Source of the DNA: Paenibacillus sp. LHD-38
GTDB taxonomy: Bacteria; Bacillota; Bacilli; Paenibacillales; Paenibacillaceae
NCBI RefSeq assembly: GCF_031157315.1
Contig: NZ_JAVIFU010000020.1
Coordinates: 1-64,000 of the forward strand
Length of the DNA stretch: 64,000 bases
Reading direction: 5' to 3'
Shown here: positions 17,117 through 24,893 of the stretch, in pieces
Numbering within the stretch: position 1 is the stretch's first letter
Layout of the letters: each line of letters begins with the position of its first letter
The notes under the pieces: model-generated
What the model was told of the DNA's origin: nothing
The model's input: only the letters and a program-made list of their open reading frames with translations
The model's database searches: none
Program-made: the position numbers and the translations under genes

Positions 17117-19171
17117 ATGAAGCCTATTGAAGCGTTAAAAGAATTTCGACTGGGCACCTGTTATTACCCGGAGCATTGGCCAGAATCACTATGGGAGGAT
17201 GATTTCAGCCGCATGCGCGAGCTTGGTTTCTCGATCATTCGCGTAGCTGAATTTGCATGGTCGATTTTTGAGCCGGAGGAAGGCGTGTTTTCGTTCGAAA
17301 AGTTTGATCGTGCGCTTGACCTCGCCCATAAGCATGGGCTTAAGGTTATCGTCGGCACGCCGACGGCGACACCGCCAGCATGGCTTACCCATAAATATCC
17401 CGAGGTGCTGAATGTGTCGCAGGACGGCGTAACGCTGCATCACGGCCTGCGCCGTCATTACAACTACAGCAGCAAAAAATACCGCGAGCTGTCCGCGATT
17501 ATTACGCGTCAGATGGCTGAGCATTATAAAAATCATCCTGCGGTGATCGGCTGGCAGATCGATAATGAATTCAACTGCGAGATCAGCGAGTTTTATGCGC
17601 CTGCCGACCACGACGCCTTCCGCGTATGGCTGCAGGAGAAATACGGCACGCTGGACAAGCTGAATGAGGCCTGGGGCACCGTTTTCTGGAGCCAGACGTA
17701 TTCCGATTGGGAGCAGGTATTTCTGCCTCGTCCAACGCCCGCTAAGAAGCAGCCTAATCCACATCAGGCGCTTGATGAAAAACGGTTTATTTCCGACAAC
17801 ACAATTTCGTACGCGAAGGTGCAGGGCGATATTTTGCGCGAGGCTGCACCCGATCACTGGGTGACGACAAACGGCTTGTTCGGTCATTTGGACAGCCACC
17901 GGATGAACGATGAGCTGCTCGATTTTTTCAGCTACGATTCTTATCCGCAATTCTCTACGATTTATTATGATAAAAACGAAGAAAATCCGCTTGCCGACCG
18001 GGGCTGGAGCCAGACGCTCGGAACGGTTCGCTCCATCTCGCCGAACTTCGCCATTATGGAGCAGCAGTCGGGTCCGGGCGGCTGGGTTAACCGAATGGAT
18101 ATGCCGTCTCCTAAGCCGGGACAAATGCGGCTCTGGACGTACCAATCCATTGCCCACGGCGCAAACATGGTGCTTTATTTCCGCTGGCGGACGGCGACGG
18201 TTGGCAATGAAATCTATTGGCATGGCATCAATGATTATCACAATAGACCGAACCGCCGCGTTCGGGAGGCTGGACAAATCGGGGCGGAGCTAGCGCAAGC
18301 AGGAAACCGGATCGCGAATACGCAATTCAAGGCTGAGATTGCGCTGCTGCGCGACTATGATAATGACTGGGACGGCGAATATGATGTTTGGCATGGCCCG
18401 TTCTCATGGCAAAGCGGTAAATCATGGTTTAAAGCGCTCAACCATCGGCATATCCCAAGCGATACGCTGTATGTTCGAAGCAGCACAACCCTCGACGATC
18501 TGAAACGCTACAAGGTGCTGGTCTACCCGCATCCTGCTATTATGCGCGATGAAACGGCGGCACTGCTGGAGCAATACACCCGTGAGGGCGGCATTATTAT
18601 TTTCGGCTGCCGGACCGGCTATAAGAATGAGCACGGACACTGCTACATGCGTCCTTTCCCTGGAGCGGCTGCAGGTCTATGCGGGATTTCCGTAGAGGAG
18701 TTTACGATGGTCAAGGGCACGCGTGCAGCAACCTCGATGAAATGGAGCGGCGGAGATGAAGCGTTGACAGGCGCGGATTCCTTCAACGATATTCTTTATG
18801 TGGAAAACGATTCGGTCGAGGTAGTCGCCCATTACGCTTCCGATTACTATGCAGGAAAACCTGCGGTAACAAAAAATGCGTTTGGCGAAGGTGAAGCCTG
18901 GTACTTCGGCGCCGTATTTAACGAAGCCTCGGCTGGACAAATCATCGAAAGGCTCGGCCTTGTTTCGCCGACAGCCGACTGGCTGACGCTCCCGCAAAGC
19001 ATTGAGCTGACTATCCGCGAGGGTGAAGACGGACCGCTCTACTTCCTGCTCAACTACAGCGAGCAGCCTGCTGTATTAACGCTCGGCGAACAAAAAAATG
19101 ATCTGCTTACCGGCACCTTACTGAGCGGGACCGTAACGCTCGAGGGCTACGGCGTTGTTGTTTTAAGTTAA
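17117..19171 (+). CDS. beta-galactosidase, glycoside hydrolase family 42
   Basis: A 684-residue GH42 enzyme. The N-terminal TIM barrel begins with GTCYYPEHWPE. Acid/base E151 lies in WQIDNEFNC and the nucleophile E315 in AIMEQQSGPGGW. The trimerisation domain and a small beta-domain follow. It has no signal peptide, so it acts on imported galactosides, probably beta-1,4-galacto-oligosaccharides from pectic galactan or arabinogalactan given the neighbourhood. ATG 17117 has AGGAGGT 7 bases upstream. It is a single gene closed by a terminator and divergent from its likely AraC activator. Confidence 0.95.
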   Translation: MKPIEALKEFRLGTCYYPEHWPESLWEDDFSRMRELGFSIIRVAEFAWSIFEPEEGVFSFEKFDRALDLAHKHGLKVIVGTPTATPPAWLTHKYPEVLNVSQDGVTLHHGLRRHYNYSSKKYRELSAIITRQMAEHYKNHPAVIGWQIDNEFNCEISEFYAPADHDAFRVWLQEKYGTLDKLNEAWGTVFWSQTYSDWEQVFLPRPTPAKKQPNPHQALDEKRFISDNTISYAKVQGDILREAAPDHWVTTNGLFGHLDSHRMNDELLDFFSYDSYPQFSTIYYDKNEENPLADRGWSQTLGTVRSISPNFAIMEQQSGPGGWVNRMDMPSPKPGQMRLWTYQSIAHGANMVLYFRWRTATVGNEIYWHGINDYHNRPNRRVREAGQIGAELAQAGNRIANTQFKAEIALLRDYDNDWDGEYDVWHGPFSWQSGKSWFKALNHRHIPSDTLYVRSSTTLDDLKRYKVLVYPHPAIMRDETAALLEQYTREGGIIIFGCRTGYKNEHGHCYMRPFPGAAAGLCGISVEEFTMVKGTRAATSMKWSGGDEALTGADSFNDILYVENDSVEVVAHYASDYYAGKPAVTKNAFGEGEAWYFGAVFNEASAGQIIERLGLVSPTADWLTLPQSIELTIREGEDGPLYFLLNYSEQPAVLTLGEQKNDLLTGTLLSGTVTLEGYGVVVLS

Positions 19172-19185
19172 ATTCATTACTTGCG

Positions 19186-19220
19186 CAGCCAAGCTCGTTT
19201 TGAGCCTTGGCTGTTTTTGT
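19186..19220 (+). terminator. terminator of the GH42 gene
   Basis: CAGCCAAGCTC (19186-19196) pairs with GAGCCTTGGCTG (19202-19213) with one bulged base, and is followed by TTTTTGTTT. Confidence 0.88.
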
Positions 19221-19230
19221 TTCCACAGCT

Positions 19231-19726
19231 CTAAGTCATCTTAGCCGCCTTCAGAGCCTCGCGTCGACCGCTGATTTTAAATAGAAGAACGCCCCTGACG
19301 ATTGCGAGCACGCCAATCAGCTTGGTGAACGTGAAAGGAACCTTTTCCAAACCCAACCAGCCAAATGAATCCCACATTAAAGTAAATCCGAGCTGTGAGG
19401 TCAAAGCGATCGAGACGGCGTATGTCGGACCAAGCAGCTTCATCCCCTGCACCAAGCTAATGACAACGCCAACGCCAATCACGCCGCTGACCCAATACCA
19501 GGGCTGCATATTTTGTAGGTTAAACATCTGTTTGCCTTCGAAGATGAAGCCTAAAGTCAGTGATGCAGCGAATCCCAAGCCCCGCACTAATGTTGTCGTT
19601 GCCCAAGATCCCGCGCGTTCATTTACTTTGCTGCCAAGTTCCGATATCCTGGCTAATCCGGGAATTGGCTACTCCTTGCAGCGTAATAAAAGCCCCGCCT
19701 AAAAAGGCGTATAAGCTCCCTCTCAT
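19231..19726 (-). pseudogene. broken DMT transporter of the YdcZ (DUF606) type
   Basis: ATG 19724-19726, with GAAGGAGAG upstream, opens a frame reading MRGSLYAFLGGAFITLQGV and NSRISQDIGTW that hits TGA after 35 codons. The rest of the protein continues in another frame from about 19640 (SKVNERAGSWATTT) through 19231 with three membrane helices. Both SRISQDIGTW and SKVNERAGSW look like the same conserved part of the family, so the break may come from a short duplication or from recombination between two tandem copies. It is not functional as one protein unless the sequence contains an error. Confidence 0.7.
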
Positions 19727-19740
19727 GTTGTTTCTCTCCT

Positions 19741-19920
19741 TCAATAAGACTTATACCTTATTAAAGGATAGAATCGGACGCTATGGGAAGGACATATGTC
19801 CTTCGAAACCAAATCTTCCGATGGCGCCATCCCCTCGATTATCGGGAGCAGGCGCGCATTAGAAGATTGCTTACGCAAGCTTCCGGATATACCTAGTACG
19901 ACCAGCCTTTTCTGTTCCAT
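19741..19920 (-). pseudogene. N-terminal fragment of an NADPH-dependent FMN reductase
   Basis: ATG 19918-19920 opens MEQKRLVVLGISGSLRKQSSNARLL, which carries the flavodoxin-like phosphate loop GSLRKQS of NADPH-dependent FMN reductases. After about 35 residues the similarity to the family is lost and the frame stops at 19741. A whole enzyme would be about 180 residues, so two thirds are missing. It lies directly upstream of the broken transporter; the two decayed genes mark a small deletion site. Confidence 0.6.
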
Positions 19921-20003
19921 TCCGTTCACCAGCTTTCTGATTCCAATATGCAGTATAAACCATGACGCTAATGTCATGGTCTATTCGGTACTCGTAAACG
20001 GAG

Positions 20004-20030
20004 AAAGGCCGCCGTATACGGGCAGCCTTT
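20004..20030. terminator. terminator at the end of the pectin operon
   Basis: AAAGGC/GCCTTT arms, continued by GCC/GGC and CGTA/TACG, form an almost symmetrical hairpin flanked by T-rich sequence on both strands. It lies 48 bases past the stop of the GH95 gene, the last gene of the operon. Confidence 0.65.
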
Positions 20031-20077
20031 CCATTTATAGAGCATTAGTTTCCTGTTACGCAGGAGATGAATTCCCC

Positions 20078-22501
20078 TCATTCAACCTTGGAAGATTCAA
20101 AGACAACCGATGGCGCGCCACTCTTCATTCGTACCGTGAAATACGCGGGCCCCAGCGGCGAAGGCTGCACTTCTCCGCCGGTTATACTGCATGTTCCCGC
20201 CCAATCCGGCAGCTTGACGATTGTGTCGGTATCCCTATCCGCCGTAAGCTCCGCTCTGAACGAGCCCGATTCCCGATTCCAAGATAGCGCCACTCTGCCC
20301 GTGTGGAACCTCCAATCGGCCAGACGTCCCCGCTTCCAACGGCCCGGCAGCGCCGGCAGCAAGGTAATGAGATTGTCCGATACCTGAAGCAGCAGCTCCT
20401 GCACGGCGTTCACCCACCCCATATTGGCGTCTAATTGCACTGGAGCCGCAGGCATTTGCATCGATACGCCCATTCCCCGCCAGTCATTATGGAGCGTGAA
20501 CAGATTTGGCAGCAGACTCGATCTTGTGAGGATATCCAGACAATTCAAGGAGCTGTCTCCATCTCCAAAACGCGCATAAATAGCAGCCATGTGAGCCAGC
20601 GACCAGCCGCTTTGGGCACCGATCTCGCGCCGCTGAACCGCCGTTTCAAACGCGCCGAACAAGCTCGGGTCGCTCTCTTTCGTCACTTCCTGCCCGGGGA
20701 AAACCGGATACAGATGGGATAGATGACGGTGTGCATATCGATCTTCGAAAGCAGGATGAATCCATTCACTGACCGCGCCGTCCTTATTCAGCCGATACGC
20801 CGGCAAATGCGTCAGCATGCGGCTCCATTCCTTCTCTGCCTCCGGATCGCCGCCCGCCTTCCGGTTCGCTTCTATTAGGTGCTGCAGCAGTTCTTTTAGA
20901 ATGGCAACATCCATCGTCGCATTGATCGCCGTAGGCATCGGGTGTGCAAGCGGTTTGCCATCCGCCGGCATGAAATTGAGCGGTGTGTTCTCCGGCGATA
21001 CAGAGGGATAAATTTTGTGAAATCCATCCGCATCCATAACCAGGAAGTCCTCGTAAAACCGCAGCGCCTCAAGCATGAACGGCAGCGCCGTCTCGCGCAG
21101 AAATTGAAGATTGCCGGTAAAACGGAAATGTTCAAAATAGTGGCAGGCCAGCCAACCGGCCGCCCCGGTCCAATTTAGAATGACTGGCACAATCTGATTA
21201 GGAACACCGATGCCCGGCGTGGAGCCTGCTGGGATATAGATGCCGCGGCAGCCGTACAGCCTGCGTGCATTTTCACGAAAGTCATCCATTAATCCCTCAT
21301 AATAACGGAATAAGGAAGGGACGAGCTCGCCCAGACCGCCAACATGGGCATGCCAGTACATCATCTGGATATTCTCGTTTGCCATATTGTGGCTCCATAC
21401 CAGCCTGTAATCGCCTCCCCACAGCCCATACAAGCCGAAAGGCTCGGCCTCTTCCGCAGACGCGGTACCGCTCAAGAACAAATAACGGCCGTATGCCCAC
21501 ATCTTACGTACAAGCGCTGGCGGCGCCTCCCCCTCATACGCATCCAACAGCAGACGTTCATTAGAGCGCAAATCATCGTCTGCGTCATGAAGCTCCAGTG
21601 AGGCTGAACGGTACAGCGGTTGATGAAGGGCGAGATGGCGCTCAAGCAGTATTTCGTAGGAGGAATCGACCACAAGCCCGGCTAATTCCTTCTTCAGCCG
21701 TTCCCAGTCCGTGGAGCGCTCGCCCAGGACAAACAGCTTCACCAGCACCAGCAAACGCCTTGCTCCCTCGAACCGGATCATGCTTCCCTCCGCTTCGATG
21801 CTGCCGCCCTCCGGAATGACCCGCATAACTGCCCCGAAATCCGTTCCATCGTCATTCGTTCCGGCAAACCAGGCATAAGCATCGCCTGCTCCGGTTTCGA
21901 TCGTTTGCTCGAGCTCCTTGAATTCCGGCGTATCTGCCCAGCGGTCGCTTGGGTGAAGAACAAGACCGATCTCGCCCGATACACGGGCATCCCCGTCCCC
22001 TCCAAGCTCATAGACAACCGCATCATCGGCCCGCGAAACGAATAGCCGCCGATAATACCGGCTCTGTCCGTCCGTCCAGCCTACCGTTACTTCTCCACTG
22101 TCCATCGCCAGCGTTCTGCTGTACCCGCGAAAGGCACTGCCGCAGGGCATGACAAGCCGGACCGCGGCCAGCGGGAATCTCGAAGCGAGCTTCGTCCCGT
22201 AACCGCGCTCCTTTAAAGCATTCGCGAGCTGCCAGCTGGCCTCGGCATATCGCTCGGCATCCATCAGCCTGCGGGTCGTGGCAAGCGTGCCGCTCACATC
22301 CGGCAGCTCATCCTTGCTCCCCCAATGCCATAGGCGAGCATGGTTAAGCAGCACCGTCTCCTCCTGAACGCCGCCGAATACGGATGCTCCAATGACGCCG
22401 TTGCCCGAGGGAAGCGCTTCGCGCCACATATTCCGCCACCATGACGCGGGATAATTCATCAACAGCTTATCGGCGCTTCGATTATCCTTATGCTGCCGCA
22501 T
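20078..22501 (-). CDS. glycoside hydrolase family 95 (alpha-L-fucosidase / alpha-L-galactosidase type)
   Basis: An 807-residue protein with GH95 order: an N-terminal beta-sandwich with SGNGVIGASVFGGV and LLNHARLWHWG, an (alpha/alpha)6 barrel with ANENIQMMYWHAHVGGL and HRHLSHLYPVFPG, and a late QLDANMGWVNAVQELLLQ. The family inverts alpha-1,2-L-fucosides and in some members alpha-L-galactosides. No signal peptide is present, so it acts inside the cell. ATG 22499-22501 is chosen for AAAGGAGG 10 bases upstream; the longer frame reads through that site. It is the last gene of the rhamnogalacturonan operon. The L-galactose operon 10 kb away makes alpha-L-galactosidase activity attractive, but this is inference. 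Confidence 0.88.
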   Translation of the reverse strand: MRQHKDNRSADKLLMNYPASWWRNMWREALPSGNGVIGASVFGGVQEETVLLNHARLWHWGSKDELPDVSGTLATTRRLMDAERYAEASWQLANALKERGYGTKLASRFPLAAVRLVMPCGSAFRGYSRTLAMDSGEVTVGWTDGQSRYYRRLFVSRADDAVVYELGGDGDARVSGEIGLVLHPSDRWADTPEFKELEQTIETGAGDAYAWFAGTNDDGTDFGAVMRVIPEGGSIEAEGSMIRFEGARRLLVLVKLFVLGERSTDWERLKKELAGLVVDSSYEILLERHLALHQPLYRSASLELHDADDDLRSNERLLLDAYEGEAPPALVRKMWAYGRYLFLSGTASAEEAEPFGLYGLWGGDYRLVWSHNMANENIQMMYWHAHVGGLGELVPSLFRYYEGLMDDFRENARRLYGCRGIYIPAGSTPGIGVPNQIVPVILNWTGAAGWLACHYFEHFRFTGNLQFLRETALPFMLEALRFYEDFLVMDADGFHKIYPSVSPENTPLNFMPADGKPLAHPMPTAINATMDVAILKELLQHLIEANRKAGGDPEAEKEWSRMLTHLPAYRLNKDGAVSEWIHPAFEDRYAHRHLSHLYPVFPGQEVTKESDPSLFGAFETAVQRREIGAQSGWSLAHMAAIYARFGDGDSSLNCLDILTRSSLLPNLFTLHNDWRGMGVSMQMPAAPVQLDANMGWVNAVQELLLQVSDNLITLLPALPGRWKRGRLADWRFHTGRVALSWNRESGSFRAELTADRDTDTIVKLPDWAGTCSITGGEVQPSPLGPAYFTVRMKSGAPSVVFESSKVE

Positions 22502-22543
22502 CCATACCCTTCCTCCTTTGGTAGATCTCCCGCTTACCAACCT

Positions 22544-23695
22544 TTATATAGTGTCCGAATCCGTCTGCCCCCGAAGCCGCTCCAGCTCGACGCTCGCCAG
22601 CAGCAGTGGGGCGACGCCCATCAGCACATCGCTTACGACCTTCTCGCTCATATAATATTCATAGGAACCGTCGCGATACTTACGTCCACCCAAGCCGGCC
22701 CCGTTACAAATGCTATGGAGATGAACCCCTTGTTCATCCTCGGTTACGAAGCGCTCAAGAATACCGTCATATGCACGCTCCACTGCCTGCCTGTCAATCT
22801 CAGCCAAATAGCCGAGCCGAATGCCCTTAGCCAAGGCATACGTCAACATGCACGAGCCCGACGACTCCAAATAGTTTCCTTGGCGGCCGTTGCAGTCCAG
22901 CAGCTGGTACCATACGCCGCTCTCCTGATCCTGTACGCGCAGCAAGGCATTCGCCATCCGCTCGAAAATCCCCATCAGGTGTCCGCGTTTTGGATGATGA
23001 ACGGGAAAATGCTCAAGCGAGTCTACGAGCGCCATGGCGTACCACCCCATCGCTCGCCCCCACACATACCGGGAGCGGCCCGTGCTGCCATCGCACCAGC
23101 GCTGCTCCCTGCTCTCGTCCCAAGCGTGATACAGCAATCCTGTTTGCGGGTTGCGCGTACGCCGTTCGATCAACAGCAGTTGATGCGCCGCTTCATCGAA
23201 CCAACCGCTCTCGCCAAAGGTCTTGGCAAACTCGGCCATGAACGGAGAAGACATGTACAGTCCATCCAGCCACATTTGGAAGGGATATATTTTCTTATGC
23301 CAATATCCTCCTTCTTCCGTACGGGGCTGGCCGATCAATTGGGTAATAAGTAGCCGAGCCGCCTGCTCATACTTAGAATCGCCGCTCTCTCTCCATAGTC
23401 TCAGCAGGTTTTTTCCTTCGTTAATATGGTCGAGATTGTATTCCTCCAGCTTATAGCCGCGAATGGAGCCGTCCTCTTGGATGAAGACGTCCATATGCCG
23501 CTTCACCGTTGCTTGGTATTCGGACTCTTCCGTCCAGTCGCCGAGCCGGCCGATCGCCGTCAGCGCCATGCCAGCCACATAGCCCCATTTATTGGCGATA
23601 TTCGGGTGATAGCCGTCTTGGCTTTGGGACAGGATCGTTTTGGCGACCCGAACGGAAATACGTTCGGCACTAACAATTTCAGTTGCGGTGTTCAT
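22544..23695 (-). CDS. unsaturated rhamnogalacturonyl hydrolase, GH105 (YteR type)
   Basis: A 383-residue (alpha/alpha)6-barrel enzyme of YteR length. The general acid is D144 in QMWLDGLYMSSPF, matching Asp143 of B. subtilis YteR. YVWGRAMGWYAMALVD, YLESSGSCMLTYALAKG and ICNGAGLGG are further family marks. It removes the unsaturated galacturonyl residue from rhamnogalacturonan lyase products in the cytoplasm. The start has AAGGAGGGG upstream, 19 bases after the stop of the PL22 gene, and the GH95 gene follows 42 bases on, so all are co-transcribed. Confidence 0.92.
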   Translation of the reverse strand: MNTATEIVSAERISVRVAKTILSQSQDGYHPNIANKWGYVAGMALTAIGRLGDWTEESEYQATVKRHMDVFIQEDGSIRGYKLEEYNLDHINEGKNLLRLWRESGDSKYEQAARLLITQLIGQPRTEEGGYWHKKIYPFQMWLDGLYMSSPFMAEFAKTFGESGWFDEAAHQLLLIERRTRNPQTGLLYHAWDESREQRWCDGSTGRSRYVWGRAMGWYAMALVDSLEHFPVHHPKRGHLMGIFERMANALLRVQDQESGVWYQLLDCNGRQGNYLESSGSCMLTYALAKGIRLGYLAEIDRQAVERAYDGILERFVTEDEQGVHLHSICNGAGLGGRKYRDGSYEYYMSEKVVSDVLMGVAPLLLASVELERLRGQTDSDTI

Positions 23696-23714
23696 AAGCC
23701 TTCCCCTCCTTCGG

Positions 23715-24857
23715 TTACGTTGCCATCAACGGCAAAGAACTAAATTCTTCTGGAATCTCAACTAAATACAAATTGCCATATCCATTCTTATCGCTTGTGA
23801 AGATCAGCCTTTTTCCGTCCGCATTAAAACGCGGGTGGGCATGCACCTTCTGCGAATGAAAGCTGCACCGCAGCTCGCACAGGATGCGCGGGCCCTCATA
23901 TACGCCGTCAATCTTCCGCCATAGGCTCAGCGTCTTGACCGCTCCCTTGCCATCCACGATCGCCTGCCCCAATCCATCCGCGTATCCATGCCAAGTGTCG
24001 AAACCGAACTCCGTCTCTTCCATGCCCGTATTGTCATATCGAATATGACCGAAAAAGTTGGTACCATCCGCACGGAATCCATGATAGCCGACCGTTACGC
24101 CATCGGGATAAAAAAATTCATGCCCAACCTTCTCGCCATCCTCCAGCCGCTCCCTGATCTTCCAAGCCTGGCCGGTGCGCAGGTCCAGCCCCCAAATCCG
24201 ATGGTCAACCAGATGCCATGGGCCTTCGTGGCAGAATGTCATCAGCCAAGGCTCCTTCGGGGATGTATTGATATGGGTAATGAACCGGTTCGCTTCATAT
24301 ACCTTCTCTCCGCCGCCTGCCAGTGCATCAATACGTACGATCATGCTGTGGGGCGCAGCCTCCATCAGCTCCCGATGGCCGACATAGCCGTTGCCTAGAT
24401 CGAGCCGGATGCGATGCGACAAATCCTCTTGCACGCAGGTCATAACGAACTGGCCGTTGGCTGTCGCATTCGCATTGCCTAGATGATAGCCCTCCGGCGC
24501 TTCGTAGATCAGCTTCTCTTCAAGCGATTCCAGATCCAGGCGAATAAGGCTTCGTTCGATCTTGACGAACGCCGCGCTTCCGTCCGGCAGCAGGCAAGCA
24601 TCCAATCGATCGACATCCTTGTAATCCGTCAGCTGGGTGATCAAACCGCTGTTCACATGCAGGCTGTACAGATTCGCGCAATTTCCCCTGTCCGAGATAA
24701 ACAACAGCCGTTGTTCTCCGTCATACCAACCGTTCTCCGTAAAATATAAATGATAGCTATGCGCCTTATAATTGGTTAATTGCGTTACTTCAAGGCCTGT
24801 GAGCCGATCAGTCTCCGTCTTCCGTTCCGAGGGCCACACCGTTCCTTTTGCAGACAT
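23715..24857 (-). CDS. oligogalacturonate lyase, polysaccharide lyase family 22
   Basis: A 380-residue seven-bladed beta-propeller lyase. Family marks include RLTGLEVTQLT, DRGNCANLYSLH, NRFITHINTSPKEPWLMTFCHEGPWHLVDHR (broken here for length: the His-rich part HEGP and VDHR is the metal and catalytic region) and FHSQKVHAHPRFN. It splits short oligogalacturonides, including digalacturonate, into unsaturated monomers. No signal peptide: cytoplasmic. In the operon it works after the importer on homogalacturonan pieces released by the secreted pectate lyase. The length is typical of the family. Confidence 0.9.
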   Translation of the reverse strand: MSAKGTVWPSERKTETDRLTGLEVTQLTNYKAHSYHLYFTENGWYDGEQRLLFISDRGNCANLYSLHVNSGLITQLTDYKDVDRLDACLLPDGSAAFVKIERSLIRLDLESLEEKLIYEAPEGYHLGNANATANGQFVMTCVQEDLSHRIRLDLGNGYVGHRELMEAAPHSMIVRIDALAGGGEKVYEANRFITHINTSPKEPWLMTFCHEGPWHLVDHRIWGLDLRTGQAWKIRERLEDGEKVGHEFFYPDGVTVGYHGFRADGTNFFGHIRYDNTGMEETEFGFDTWHGYADGLGQAIVDGKGAVKTLSLWRKIDGVYEGPRILCELRCSFHSQKVHAHPRFNADGKRLIFTSDKNGYGNLYLVEIPEEFSSLPLMAT

Positions 24858-24893
24858 GCTCTCGCCTCCTGAATTTTGAGAACTTACAAACCT

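Noticed and set aside
17189..18277. 362-codon minus-strand frame
   Set aside because: It is wholly inside the GH42 gene on the other strand, whose catalytic motifs are intact.
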